DNA of 64,000 nt from Micromonospora vinacea (GTDB taxonomy: Bacteria; Actinomycetota; Actinomycetes; Mycobacteriales; Micromonosporaceae). The stretch lies in assembly GCF_015751785.1 (NCBI RefSeq), contig NZ_JADOTY010000001.1:1984001-2048000 (forward strand), written 5' to 3'. The translations under genes and the position numbers were made by a program. The notes below the pieces were generated by a model. It worked only from the letters and a program-made list of their open reading frames with translations, searched no databases and was not told the origin of the DNA. Positions 1 through 8,255 of this stretch are shown piece after piece (the first letter of the stretch is position 1; every line of letters begins with the position of its first letter).

Positions 1-2
1 AG

Positions 3-986
3 CTGGACATCCGCGGCGTCGAGCAGTTGCGGACACACACCGACTCGATCGCCCCCGAGGCCGCCTGCACGAGCCTCCAGTTCCACCTCCAGGTCGCCCC
101 GGACAGCTTCGCCGACTACTGGAACGCATCCCAGGCCATCGCCGGGGTGCAGGTCGCGGTCGGGGCGAACAGCCCCTTCCTGTACGGCCGCCAACTGTGG
201 GCCGAGACGCGGATCGCCCTGTTCCAGCAGGCCACCGACACCCGTCCGGACGAGCTCAAGGCCCAGGGGGTACGGCCGCGGGTGTGGTTCGGCGAACGGT
301 GGATCACCTCGATCTTCGACCTCTTCGAGGAGAACGTCAGGTACTTCCCGCCGCTGCTGCCGATCTGCGAGGACGAGGACCCGGTGGAGGTGCTGCACGC
401 CGGCGGTGTGCCACAGCTCGGGGAGCTGCGACTGCACAACGGCACTGTCTACCGGTGGAACCGTCCGGTCTACGACATCATGAACGGCCGCCCCCATCTG
501 CGGGTGGAGAACCGGGTGCTGCCGGCCGGTCCGACGGTGGTGGACATGCTGGCCAACGCGGCCTTCTACTTCGGGCTGGTACGCGGTCTGGCCGAGGCCG
601 ATCGACCGATCTGGAGCCAACTCACCTTCAGCTCCGCCGAGGAGAACTTCCACGCCGCCGCCCGACGTGGCCTCGACGCCGCGCTGCACTGGCCCGGGCT
701 CGGCGACGTGCCGGTCACCAAACTGGTCCTGGAGCAACTGCTGCCGACCGCCGCCGCCGGCCTGGACGGGTTCGGTGTCGCCTCGGCGCAGCGGGACCGG
801 CTGCTCGGCATCATCGAGCAGCGCTGCCGTACCGGCCGTAACGGTGCCGTCTGGCAGACCGAGGCGGTCTGGGCGGCGGAGCGGCACCACGGCATGGACC
901 GGGCGGACGCGCTGCACCACATGGTCACGCGCTACGCCGAACTCCAGCGCACCAACGAACCCGTCCACACCTGGCCAACCACCTGA
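3..986 (+). CDS. Glutamate-cysteine ligase family protein, 3' part (5' end outside window)
   Basis: The reading frame is open from the first complete codon at position 3, so the true start is upstream of the window. About 327 residues are visible. The residues resemble the C-terminal two thirds of the actinobacterial GCS2-type glutamate-cysteine ligase family, with a substrate-pocket-like stretch VGANSPFLYGRQLWAETRIA followed by WFGERW, LRVENRVLPAGPTVVDMLAN and a C-terminal helical region. Family members join glutamate to an amine or cysteine using ATP. The exact substrate cannot be fixed from this fragment. The in-frame TTG at 27 is not a credible start because the conserved frame continues to its left. 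Confidence 0.7.
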   Translation: MDIRGVEQLRTHTDSIAPEAACTSLQFHLQVAPDSFADYWNASQAIAGVQVAVGANSPFLYGRQLWAETRIALFQQATDTRPDELKAQGVRPRVWFGERWITSIFDLFEENVRYFPPLLPICEDEDPVEVLHAGGVPQLGELRLHNGTVYRWNRPVYDIMNGRPHLRVENRVLPAGPTVVDMLANAAFYFGLVRGLAEADRPIWSQLTFSSAEENFHAAARRGLDAALHWPGLGDVPVTKLVLEQLLPTAAAGLDGFGVASAQRDRLLGIIEQRCRTGRNGAVWQTEAVWAAERHHGMDRADALHHMVTRYAELQRTNEPVHTWPTT

Positions 987-1039
987 CCCACCCCACTCGC
1001 GCACCGCGTCCCCATCCGGGGTGGGGGTGGCCCTGGGGG

Positions 1040-2491
1040 TTAGTCGGTGGTGGGGCGGGGGGCGCGGCGGGATGCTCGGGTGGGCCGGCTGGTTGGGGCC
1101 GGGTTCTCCGCTGTTGCCGCTTCGGTGGGACGGTCCTTGTCAGTGAGGTCCGGGTCCTTGCGCGGGGCGGGCACCTGCGGTGCGGCGGTGGCCTCGCCCG
1201 GCAGGGGTCCCGTCCGAGGCGTCTGCGGTGAGGCGTCGGCTCTCCGGCGCCGCGCTGCGGTTCCGGCCGTCGAGGTCGTCGAGGCCGTGGAGCCGGCCGT
1301 CGGGGCTGGGGTTCCGGCCGCCGAGCCGCCGACCGCTGACCGGGGGTCGGTCTCGGCGACCGGGGCCGGATCGGCCACCGTGTCCCGACCGACCGCACTC
1401 CGGTCGGCCGGGCGGCTTCGGTCGGCCGCGTGGTTCCGCTCGGCCCGCTCGGCGAGGAGGGCGGCCAGCACCGAACCGCCGACACCGGCGAGCACTGCGT
1501 ACGGGGCGACGAGCTGGGTGGACAGCTGCGCGGGGCCCAGCGTCGACCAGTGCGGCAGGGTGGTCAGGTAGGCGAGCGCGACGAGCACCGGGCCAGCCGC
1601 ACCGGAGGCCGCCGCACCCACGCGGTGCCCGCCCGAGCGGGCGGACCGACGGGCGGCCAGCACACCGATCAGCAGCGCGGGCACCAGTGCCAGCAGCGCG
1701 CCGGGCCAGTAGAGCTGGCCCCCGATCCAGTACCGGGCGTGGTCCGGGTCGAACTGCCAGGTGCCGAGTTGCGCGCCGGTCAACCCTCGTCCGACTCGTA
1801 CCCCGTCGATCACCGAGACCACCGCGAGCAGCCAGAGCCAGGCGGCCGTCGTTGTCACGTTGGCCGCGGCGGCTCGGGAGCGAAGTGCCCAGATGGCGAC
1901 GAGGACGCCGATCAGGATGCCCAGCGTGGCCTGCACGGCGGCCGTCCGTTGCGGTGCGTCGGTGTCCCCGCCAGCGGCGACCCGGGCGGGTACGGCGATC
2001 AACAGCACCGTGACCAGCCCGCCCAACCCGGCGCCGAGCGCCAGGGTCACCCGCCGCAGCAGGCTGCCCGCGTCGTGGACGGGCGGTTCGGCCACCGGTG
2101 GTGGTGTTGCCGCCACCCCCGGCCGGGTCGCTTCGACGGCCGGTGCATCCCCCTCATCCGGGGTTTCGTGCTCCGGGGCCCGGTCGCCGAGCTGCGGGCC
2201 CTCGTGGCGGGAAACACCGTCGGTCGCGGTCGCCGGAGAGGTCGCGGTCCTCGCCGGGGCGTTCCGCTGGTGCAGCCGTTGCGCGCAGACCGCGCCGAGC
2301 ACCGTCGAGCTGGCGGCGAGCCAGGTGGCCCAGGCGAGGCCGTCCGCCCAGGCCGTGTCGGTCGCACCGGCATCGGTTGGCGTCCAGGTGATGACGCCGA
2401 GCCCGTAGCCGAAGCCCAGTTGTGCCGCACCCGCACCGGCAGCGACCCCGATCGCCGTTGCGATCGACACTCCCCAGCCCTGTCTGGCCAT
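1040..2491 (-). CDS. Multi-pass membrane protein with long charged and Pro/Ala-rich tails, unknown function
   Basis: This 483-residue protein has hydrophobic segments near residues 8-32, 50-68, 150-172, 188-205, 213-228, 260-282, 295-312 and 325-345, separated by a Pro/Thr-rich cytoplasmic-type loop (about 72-140). It ends in a 130-residue Ala/Pro/Thr/Arg-rich tail. No catalytic motif was recognised. It is transcribed away from the PASTA gene at 2615, so the 123-bp gap probably holds divergent promoters. The protein has strong GC3 bias and a sensible membrane topology, whereas the plus-strand frames opposite it are arginine-rich shadows. Confidence 0.7.
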   Translation of the reverse strand: MARQGWGVSIATAIGVAAGAGAAQLGFGYGLGVITWTPTDAGATDTAWADGLAWATWLAASSTVLGAVCAQRLHQRNAPARTATSPATATDGVSRHEGPQLGDRAPEHETPDEGDAPAVEATRPGVAATPPPVAEPPVHDAGSLLRRVTLALGAGLGGLVTVLLIAVPARVAAGGDTDAPQRTAAVQATLGILIGVLVAIWALRSRAAAANVTTTAAWLWLLAVVSVIDGVRVGRGLTGAQLGTWQFDPDHARYWIGGQLYWPGALLALVPALLIGVLAARRSARSGGHRVGAAASGAAGPVLVALAYLTTLPHWSTLGPAQLSTQLVAPYAVLAGVGGSVLAALLAERAERNHAADRSRPADRSAVGRDTVADPAPVAETDPRSAVGGSAAGTPAPTAGSTASTTSTAGTAARRRRADASPQTPRTGPLPGEATAAPQVPAPRKDPDLTDKDRPTEAATAENPAPTSRPTRASRRAPRPTTD

Positions 2492-2614
2492 GCGGGGCAG
2501 CGTAACGTCCCGTCGTCGGCGCGGCGAGTCGCAACGACCCGCCGGTGTGGACCGCCGGTGCGGGCGGATTGGGCGGCGGGCGGTACGGTCGCCGGTGATG
2601 AGGCGGTGGGCGTT

Positions 2615-3301
2615 ATGACGGACACGAACACGGGCCAGCAGAATGCCGCCGGTGGCGGTGCGGGCCGGGCCAGCGTCGTGCTCGGTGGTGGGTTGGCGGC
2701 GGTGCTGCTCGCCGCCGTCGGTGCGACCGGTGGCTGGTTACTGGCTGGCGGGGATGACACACCCTCCGGTGATCCGCTGGCCGTCGCGACCACGGCTGGC
2801 GCGGCGACCAGCCGGGCCACCGCACCCCGACCGAGCAGCGGACGGCCGACACCGTCGGCGGTCCAGACCTCCGCCACCTCGACGAAAGGGGCCGGCCTGA
2901 CCGTGCCACCGGTGATCGGCGCCGACTTCGAGCAGGCCCGGGAGACCCTGCGCAAGCAGCGGCTGGGTTGGCGGCTGGTCTTCGGTGGAGGCGTCGGGCG
3001 TACGGTCGAGAGCACCACACCGGACGTGGGCACCGAGGTCGCCCGGGGTACGACGGTGCAGCTCCAGGTCGCCGGCCCGGCGCCGGCCGCCGAGGTGCCG
3101 GACGTGATCGGCGAGAGGTGCGCCGACGCCGCCGACGAGTTGGTCGACGAGGGCCTCTACCCGCGCTACGTGAGCGGACGCACCGGGAAGGTCAGCCGGC
3201 AGGAGCCGGCCGAGGACGGACCGGCCCGGTGGAACGACCAGGTCAGCATCTGGTGTGGGGCGGACTCCGGCGACCAGCCGACCACGAAACCCACTCCCTG
3301 A
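2615..3301 (+). CDS. Membrane-anchored PASTA-domain protein without kinase domain
   Basis: The ATG at 2615 is preceded by AGGCGG about 8 nt upstream; the same frame stays open to the left but turns arginine/glycine-rich there. The 228-residue product has a short cytoplasmic N-terminus, one membrane segment (about 23-45), a Thr/Ser/Pro-rich linker, and two PASTA-like repeats: one opening VPPVIGADFEQARETL and one opening VPDVIGERCADAADEL. PASTA repeats bind muropeptides or beta-lactams in kinases and PBPs. Here they are presented outside the cell with no attached enzyme. Two cysteines (in GERCADA and SIWCG) could form a disulphide within the second repeat. The next plus-strand gene is a second PASTA-only protein. 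Confidence 0.8.
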   Translation: MTDTNTGQQNAAGGGAGRASVVLGGGLAAVLLAAVGATGGWLLAGGDDTPSGDPLAVATTAGAATSRATAPRPSSGRPTPSAVQTSATSTKGAGLTVPPVIGADFEQARETLRKQRLGWRLVFGGGVGRTVESTTPDVGTEVARGTTVQLQVAGPAPAAEVPDVIGERCADAADELVDEGLYPRYVSGRTGKVSRQEPAEDGPARWNDQVSIWCGADSGDQPTTKPTP

Positions 3302-3449
3302 TTCCGGCCGGCGGGTCGAGCCGCCCGCCGCGCTGCCTCACCGGCGGCCGGCGCGGCTCGGCACGCTGATCCGCACCGATGGCGGTGTGGGCGACTAGGT
3401 TGGCGGTCGAGGGCCATGACGCCCGTCCGGGTTCGGGAAAGGACGTGCG

Positions 3450-4319
3450 ATGAGCGACGACCGCCAAGAGCCTCCCGCCGGCGAGCACGACGACGACCAG
3501 ACCCGCCCCCTGCCCCCCGCCGCTGACCGGCCGGGGTCCGGGCCCGCCGCCGACGGCCCGGCCCCGTCCGGCCCCGCCGTCGACGGCCCGGAGCCGACGC
3601 AGCCGACGCCAGCCGCCGCTGACCCGGACGAGACGGCACCGATCGACCGGACCGTTCCGGCCCGCCCCGACCTGTCGCCCGACCAGACCATGCCGATCGA
3701 TCGGTCCGCCGGCACCCGGCCGGGCCCGCCGGCCGACCGGACCGCGCCGATCCCGCCGCCGTGGTCCGGACGGGCCGAGGTGCGCTCGCCGAGGCCGGAC
3801 GACGCCGAGTGGTACGTCGAGGAGCAGGGCGGTCGGCGGTGGTTGCCGATTCTCTGGGGCGTACTGGCACTGTTGCTCGCCGCCCTGCTCGGAGGCGCGC
3901 TCTGGTTGGTGCGCTCCCAGCAGGATGACGACCCGGATGATCCGCGGTCCACCCCTTCGCTGCCGCCGACCAGCGCCCCCGGCACCCCGCCGACCAGCGC
4001 GGCTCCCACGTCGGCGGCGCCCACCAGCGAGTCGCCGAGCAGTTCGGCGACCACTGACGCTCCGGACGAACTGCCGGTGCCACCGCTCGCCGGCCTGCCG
4101 CAGGCCACCGCCGAAGGGCTGTTGACCCGGCTCGGTCTGCCCTACCGGGTGGTGTACCGCCCGTCGGAGCTGCCGCCGGGGACGGTGGTGGGCACCGAGC
4201 CGGAGGCGGGCACGTCGGTGTCGACCGACGACGAGGTGTTGTTGATCGTCTCGCAGGCCGAGCCGCCGACCGGGGCGAGCCCGACCACGCCGAGCCCCAC
4301 TGTGACGAACACGCCGTGA
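3450..4319 (+). CDS. Single-pass membrane protein with one extracellular PASTA repeat and DxTxP motifs in its cytoplasmic tail
   Basis: The 289-residue protein has an acidic, Pro-rich cytoplasmic region (1-130), a membrane segment (about 131-154), a Ser/Thr/Pro linker and one PASTA repeat (about 211-271, VPPLAGLPQATAEGLL onward). The cytoplasmic part carries four copies of D-x-T-x-P-[IL], centred on Thr18, Thr62, Thr80 and Thr98. Such regularly placed threonines next to aspartate and proline look like kinase or FHA-domain targets, which is an inference. The ATG at 3450 follows the purine-rich stretch GGGAAAGGACG. Its partner upstream is the PASTA protein at 2615, with a 148-bp gap that shows no other feature. 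Confidence 0.8.
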   Translation: MSDDRQEPPAGEHDDDQTRPLPPAADRPGSGPAADGPAPSGPAVDGPEPTQPTPAAADPDETAPIDRTVPARPDLSPDQTMPIDRSAGTRPGPPADRTAPIPPPWSGRAEVRSPRPDDAEWYVEEQGGRRWLPILWGVLALLLAALLGGALWLVRSQQDDDPDDPRSTPSLPPTSAPGTPPTSAAPTSAAPTSESPSSSATTDAPDELPVPPLAGLPQATAEGLLTRLGLPYRVVYRPSELPPGTVVGTEPEAGTSVSTDDEVLLIVSQAEPPTGASPTTPSPTVTNTP

Positions 4320-4326
4320 CAGCTGG

Positions 4327-4788
4327 TCACCACATCCGGCGGCGGGTGCCGACGAGACCGATGCCGGCCAGCGAGATGGCGAGGCCGAAGATGCCGGACC
4401 AGAAGAGGGAGCGGCGGATGTCAGTGGCGCTGTGCCCGGCCGGAGCTGCTTCGGTGAGTTCCTGACGGCCGTCGGACTGGCCGCCGGCACCCAGGCCGGA
4501 CACCGATCCGGTCGGGTCGGCGCCATCGGCGTGGTCGGCCGGGGCGTCAGTGTCGGTCCAGCCCGGTTCGTCGTAGACCGACTGGCCGTCGCCGGTCGGT
4601 GGGTCGGAGTCGAGCACTGTGATCTCCGGTGCGGGCACCGGCGCGGTCAGCCGGGTGGACGACATCGCCGGGTCGCGGACGAGGACCAGGAGTGTCGCCA
4701 TCGCCCCGAGGAGGGCGAGGAGTCCGAAGGCATAGGCGATACGGGAGCGGTGGTGCCGCCGCAGGGCGGGCTGATTGACCATGACCAT
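4327..4788 (-). CDS. Small two-span membrane protein, unknown function
   Basis: The 153-residue protein has a basic N-terminus, a membrane segment at about 17-37, an acidic extracytoplasmic-type region of about 75 residues, and a second membrane segment (about 128-147) ending in RRRMW. No known domain was recognised. Two in-frame ATG codons (4788 and 4782) are possible starts, and neither has a strong ribosome-binding site. The stop lies 8 bp from the stop of the convergent PASTA gene. Confidence 0.6.
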   Translation of the reverse strand: MVMVNQPALRRHHRSRIAYAFGLLALLGAMATLLVLVRDPAMSSTRLTAPVPAPEITVLDSDPPTGDGQSVYDEPGWTDTDAPADHADGADPTGSVSGLGAGGQSDGRQELTEAAPAGHSATDIRRSLFWSGIFGLAISLAGIGLVGTRRRMW

Positions 4789-4886
4789 CCCAGGGTCAGG
4801 GTCCTGGACGAGCGGGTGGAACGGTGCCGGGGTGGGCGTACCAATTCTATGGCGACGGCACGCCCACCGGCGGCGGATCGGGTCGG

Positions 4887-5171
4887 TCAGCCCACCCGGA
4901 GCGGGGTACGCGCGACCGGGCGGCGGGCCCGCACGGTGTGCGGGCGGGGTTCGGGGGCGGCCTGCAGTTGCTGCAGCCCTTCCCGCTGGACGAAGATCGA
5001 ACGTCGGGTGACAGCGTCACCCGCGACGTTCAACTCGTAGCCGTCGAGCCAGAGCCAGCCGTCATAGGTCGGCCAGTCGAGCACCCGGATCACCCGGAAC
5101 TTGATCGGCCTGAGGAACTGGACACTCGCCGCGCGAGTCACGTGCAGTACGTCACCGGTGCGGGGAAGCAC
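4887..5171 (-). CDS. Conserved small actinobacterial protein, function unknown
   Basis: I place the start at GTG 5171 because AGGAG lies 5 nt upstream and the sequence to its right loses protein-like character. The 94-residue product begins LPRTGDVLHVTRAASVQF and has a compact beta-rich core with conserved-looking aromatic residues (DWPTYDGWLWLDGYEL). It ends in a basic tail. It is probably a small cytoplasmic domain of a kind common in Micromonosporaceae, but I know of no function. The frame stays open to 5465, where a longer but less credible start exists. Confidence 0.65.
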   Translation of the reverse strand: MLPRTGDVLHVTRAASVQFLRPIKFRVIRVLDWPTYDGWLWLDGYELNVAGDAVTRRSIFVQREGLQQLQAAPEPRPHTVRARRPVARTPLRVG

Positions 5172-5795
5172 ATGGGCTCCTGGGGAGGATCGGCCGGCGG
5201 CTGCGCCGGCGGTGCCTGAACGGGGGACGTCTCGGCCGGTGACGGGGTCGTGCCTCGTGAACCGGTGGTGCGGATGGCGGTGGTCGGGCCGTACCCCGCT
5301 GGTGACGTGCCGCCACCCGACCACCACCCGGTTGCTTCCGGGAACCGCGCCCGCCGCCGCAGCTTGCCGGCTTGCAGCGGCGGGGTCCTTACCCCGGAGC
5401 AGGTCGCGTTGTCGTGGGCCGGGCCCGCGCCGTGCCCGGCTTCCCCGCAGCGGTGGGGTCACCACTCCGAGGGACCGGACAGAGACGCTGAGTGATCCGA
5501 GCCATACGGACAGAGTGCATCAGGGACGTGCTTCATGCAAGTTGCACGTCGACTTTTGCCGATACGTGAGCGTGTCGCGCGAAAGGCCTATTGAAGCCAT
5601 CCGCGTCCGGGCGGCACACTGAGGGCGGTTTCGCCCGTCGCGGCCGGCCGAGGACCGGCACCACCCCCCTCGTCGCGAACGCTCGCCGGTCGACGGTCGC
5701 GCCCCCGGCGGGTGTCACCAGTGGCGCGTTACCGGAGGTAGCCCGAGTGGGGTCGAGCAGCCAGCGGCGGGGACCAGTGACTCACGGGTTGCGCG
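5172..5795. other. Long intergenic region between divergent genes, with one palindrome
   Basis: This 624-bp stretch separates the small minus-strand gene from the XRE regulator. The open frames in it have low-complexity arginine/proline translations and I do not regard them as genes. Base composition falls noticeably around 5490-5600, as expected for a regulatory region. The only clear structure is the nested palindrome at 5526-5549, described separately. Confidence 0.5.
5526..5549. promoter_or_regulatory. Nested palindrome, candidate operator upstream of the XRE/DUF397 pair
   Basis: The outer arms ACGTGC (5526-5531) and GCACGT (5544-5549) are perfect, and inside them TGCAA-G-TTGCA (5536-5546) forms a second perfect palindrome. 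It lies about 250 bp upstream of the XRE start in a locally AT-richer stretch. This is a typical form for an autoregulatory site of an XRE-family repressor. No protein has been shown to bind it. Confidence 0.4.
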
Positions 5796-6677
5796 ATGAG
5801 TGAGCGGCGCAGTCCCACCATCAGACGGCGGCGGCTCGGGGCCGAGCTGCGCCGGCAGCGGGAGTCCGCCGGGATCACCATCGAGGTGGTCGCCGAACAG
5901 TTGGAGTGCTCGGCGTCGAAGGTCTCCCGGATCGAGACCGGGCACACCACGGCCACCCCACGCGACGTGCGGGACATGCTGCGGATCTACGGCGTGGTCG
6001 GCGCCGAGAGCGACGAGCTGGTGCAGATCGCCCGGGAGGCCCGCCAGAAGGGCTGGTGGCATCCGTACAGCACGGTGCTCGTCGGCGCGTACGTCGGGCT
6101 GGAGGCGGCGGCGAGTTCGATCCGGGCGTACGAACAGCAGGTCGTTCCGGGTCTTCTGGAGACCGAGGAGTACGCCGGGGCCATGATCCGCGCCGCCCGT
6201 CCGGACTTCACAGCCGATCAGGTGCATCAAAGAGTGCGTGTCCGTCTGGGCCGTCAGTCGTTATTGACCCAGGACGATCCGGTCGATCTGTGGGTGGTGC
6301 TCGATGAGGCGGTGGTAAGTCGGCCGGTGGGCGGGGACGAGGTGATGCGCGGTCAACTCAAGCGGTTGGTCGAGGTGGCCGAGTTGCCGAACGTGACGCT
6401 GCAGATCCTGCCCTTCGAGGTGGGTGCGCATGCCGGCATGGACGGCACGTTCACGATCCTCAGCTTCCCTGAGCCCGGTGATCCGGATGTTGTGTACGCG
6501 GAGAACGCCACGGGTGGGCTCTTCCTCGAGAAGAGCGACGAACTACAGAAGTACAGCTTCATCTTCGATCACATCCGCGCTGCGGCCATACGTCCGGAGG
6601 AGTCCGTCGCACACATCGCAAAACTGGCAGAGGAGCCGTTGTGGAAATGGCGACCAAAAGGTTCCCCGTGGACCTGA
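5796..6677 (+). CDS. XRE-family transcriptional regulator with DUF5753 domain
   Basis: The 293-residue protein has an N-terminal helix-turn-helix of the XRE type (about residues 12-70, LGAELRRQRESAGITIEVVA then SKVSRIETGHTTATPRDV). A DUF5753 domain follows (about 100-285), with the usual SSIRAYEQQVVPGLLETEEY opening. In streptomycetes and relatives such regulators pair with a downstream DUF397 protein and act in development or antibiotic control. The pairing here is seen directly, since the next gene overlaps its 3' end. The start is the ATG at 5796, after CGGGTTGCGCG, with only a weak ribosome-binding site. Confidence 0.93.
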   Translation: MSERRSPTIRRRRLGAELRRQRESAGITIEVVAEQLECSASKVSRIETGHTTATPRDVRDMLRIYGVVGAESDELVQIAREARQKGWWHPYSTVLVGAYVGLEAAASSIRAYEQQVVPGLLETEEYAGAMIRAARPDFTADQVHQRVRVRLGRQSLLTQDDPVDLWVVLDEAVVSRPVGGDEVMRGQLKRLVEVAELPNVTLQILPFEVGAHAGMDGTFTILSFPEPGDPDVVYAENATGGLFLEKSDELQKYSFIFDHIRAAAIRPEESVAHIAKLAEEPLWKWRPKGSPWT

Positions 6678-6868
6678 CGCAGGCAGCATGGTTCAAGAGC
6701 TCGAAGAGCGGGCCGAACTGTGACAACTGCGTGGAGGTGGCGTACGTGACGGGGGCGGTCGGAGTGCGGGACTCGAAGGACAAGGCGGGCCCCGCCCTGG
6801 TCTTCGCGCCCGGTGACTGGCACGCCTTCGTTGCCGGCACCCGGGGTGGTGTGTTCGGCGCGGTCTGA
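6641..6868 (+). CDS. DUF397 domain protein, partner of the XRE regulator
   Basis: The 75-residue protein matches the DUF397 pattern: W-F-K-S-S-K-S near residue 18, NCVEVA, then VRDSKD and a terminal FAPGDWHAFV. The GTG at 6641 has AGGAG 5 nt upstream and lies inside the XRE gene (37-bp overlap), so the two are translationally coupled. An ATG at 6647 is the alternative start. DUF397 proteins act as partners, possibly antagonists, of the preceding XRE regulator; the exact mechanism here is inferred from family behaviour. Confidence 0.92.
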   Translation: MEMATKRFPVDLTQAAWFKSSKSGPNCDNCVEVAYVTGAVGVRDSKDKAGPALVFAPGDWHAFVAGTRGGVFGAV

Positions 6869-6882
6869 CCGACTGGTCAATG

Positions 6883-6914
6883 GAGTCCCCGTCCGGTTCG
6901 CCGGGCGGGGACTC
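6883..6914 (+). terminator. Hairpin terminator after the DUF397 gene
   Basis: Arms of 14 nt (6883-6896 and 6901-6914, beginning GAGTCCCC and ending GGGGACTC) pair with one G-U wobble around a TTCG tetraloop. There is no U-tract, as is common in high-GC actinobacteria. Confidence 0.7.
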
Positions 6915-7073
6915 TGCCGTGTCCGCAGGAGTGGTCGCGTCGCGGCCGGGGGTCGGAGAGGTTCCGTCCGGGATTCCCGTCGCCAGAGCGCCCCCGTCTC
7001 GTTGAACCGGTCGGTACGGCGCTTGTCGACGACCCGCCGCACCGACCCGCAACCGAGCGAGTAGGCGAGACGG

Positions 7074-7472
7074 ATGACGACGATCGGTTCAGACAACCTC
7101 ACCACCGGTCCGGCGAAGCCGGAACGGTTCGGTGGCAAGTACCGCGGCGCTCGTCGGGACACGGTTCTGACCGAGGTGGTCTCGACCGACCAGGAGTTGG
7201 GTGGGCGGGATGGCGCTTCCGAGACGACGGATCCTCCGCTCTCGCTGCCCTCGCTGGACCCGAACCCGCTGATCGAGCCGTCGTTCCCGCCGTCGGGCTG
7301 GCCGATGGAGCCGCCCCAGTCCCTGGCCGACCACCCGTTGCTGCGTGGTCTGCTGATGGAGTTGCCGCCGAAGGGCACCGTGCCCTCGCAGGACTGGCTG
7401 GACCGCTGGTTCGAGGCGACCAGGTCGATCCTGGAGTTGCTATACGTGCAGGGCGCCAGCCGTCCGCGTTGA
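7074..7472 (+). CDS. Hypothetical protein, acidic/proline-rich with helical C-terminus
   Basis: The 132-residue protein starts at ATG 7074 after GGCGAGACGG. The first 85 residues are Pro/Ser/Glu-rich and probably disordered. The last 45 (WLDRWFEATRSILELLYVQG) look like an amphipathic helix pair. No family was recognised. The 3' end overlaps the convergent membrane-protein gene by 33 bp. Position just after an XRE/DUF397 pair suggests a regulated accessory protein, but the terminator at 6883 probably separates transcription. Confidence 0.5.
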   Translation: MTTIGSDNLTTGPAKPERFGGKYRGARRDTVLTEVVSTDQELGGRDGASETTDPPLSLPSLDPNPLIEPSFPPSGWPMEPPQSLADHPLLRGLLMELPPKGTVPSQDWLDRWFEATRSILELLYVQGASRPR

Positions 7473-8039
7473 CGGCGCCGCGACGGGCTGGACCCGCTCG
7501 GCGAAGCGGTTGTGGCGGAGCGCGTGCCGGACCCCGATGGCGACCACGGCGAGCGCACCGACGGTGATCGCCGGCCCGGTGACACCGGGGTCGGCTCCGA
7601 GGTCGGCGCCGGCCGCCGCGATCAGCGCCGGCACCGTGGCCAACGCGGTGACCTGAAGTGGCAGCCCGACGAGCGGGTGAGCCGCGGCGGCGCGCAGGCC
7701 GTGCGGCGCGGGGGTGGCCGGGGCGCTGGCGAACGCGCCCGCACCGGCCCGCAGGCGGCGGATCCGCCGTACCGAGCAGACCGTCGCCACGAGCGCCGGG
7801 CCGGCGGCCAGGGTGAGCCCGGTGGCGGCCCGGTCGACCGGCGTGGCGCCGGTGCTGAACAGCCCGCCGCCGAGCACGGCTGCGGTGAGCGCCACGCCGG
7901 TGACGGCCAGCACCAGCAACCATCCGGTACGCCGGCGCAGCATGCGGGTGTTGCGCAGTCGGGGTAGGCCGTCGGCAACGACGCCGGCGGCCAGCCAGAC
8001 GGCGGCGACCGGAAGCAGGATGGTGAGCTGACTCTCCAT
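7440..8039 (-). CDS. Multi-pass membrane protein, unknown function
   Basis: The 199-residue protein has about five hydrophobic segments (roughly 5-25, 38-60, 72-90, 122-140, 150-170) and short basic loops (RLRNTRMLRRR, RRIRRLR). No enzymatic motif was recognised. The ATG at 8039 is followed by a convincing membrane start (MESQLTILLPVAAVWLAAGV). It is transcribed away from the subtilase gene at 8256. Confidence 0.7.
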   Translation of the reverse strand: MESQLTILLPVAAVWLAAGVVADGLPRLRNTRMLRRRTGWLLVLAVTGVALTAAVLGGGLFSTGATPVDRAATGLTLAAGPALVATVCSVRRIRRLRAGAGAFASAPATPAPHGLRAAAAHPLVGLPLQVTALATVPALIAAAGADLGADPGVTGPAITVGALAVVAIGVRHALRHNRFAERVQPVAAPSTRTAGALHV

Positions 8040-8255
8040 GTTCGAGAGTCTTTCCCGAATCCCGGCGGGGCGAATCCGGGCCCGTCCCCCGTTCGTCCCG
8101 GACGCCGGGCCCGTAGGGGGTCATCACTCGAAGGTATGGACGTTTCGGCATGTTCAACTGCCGGAGCGCTGATCTACCCTCAGCTAGATCGGCAATTGTC
8201 GATTGATGTTGGGACTGGCGGTCACGTTCCGCCGCCGGTCAGAGGGAGGTAGGAG

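Noticed and set aside
1430..2614. Upstream extension of the first PASTA gene
   Set aside because: The frame is open but is the antisense of a membrane-protein gene; ATG 2615 has the ribosome-binding site and the first protein-like residues.
5172..5465. N-terminal extension of the small protein at 4887
   Set aside because: Arg/Gly/Pro-rich composition and a good AGGAG-GTG start at 5171 argue against it.
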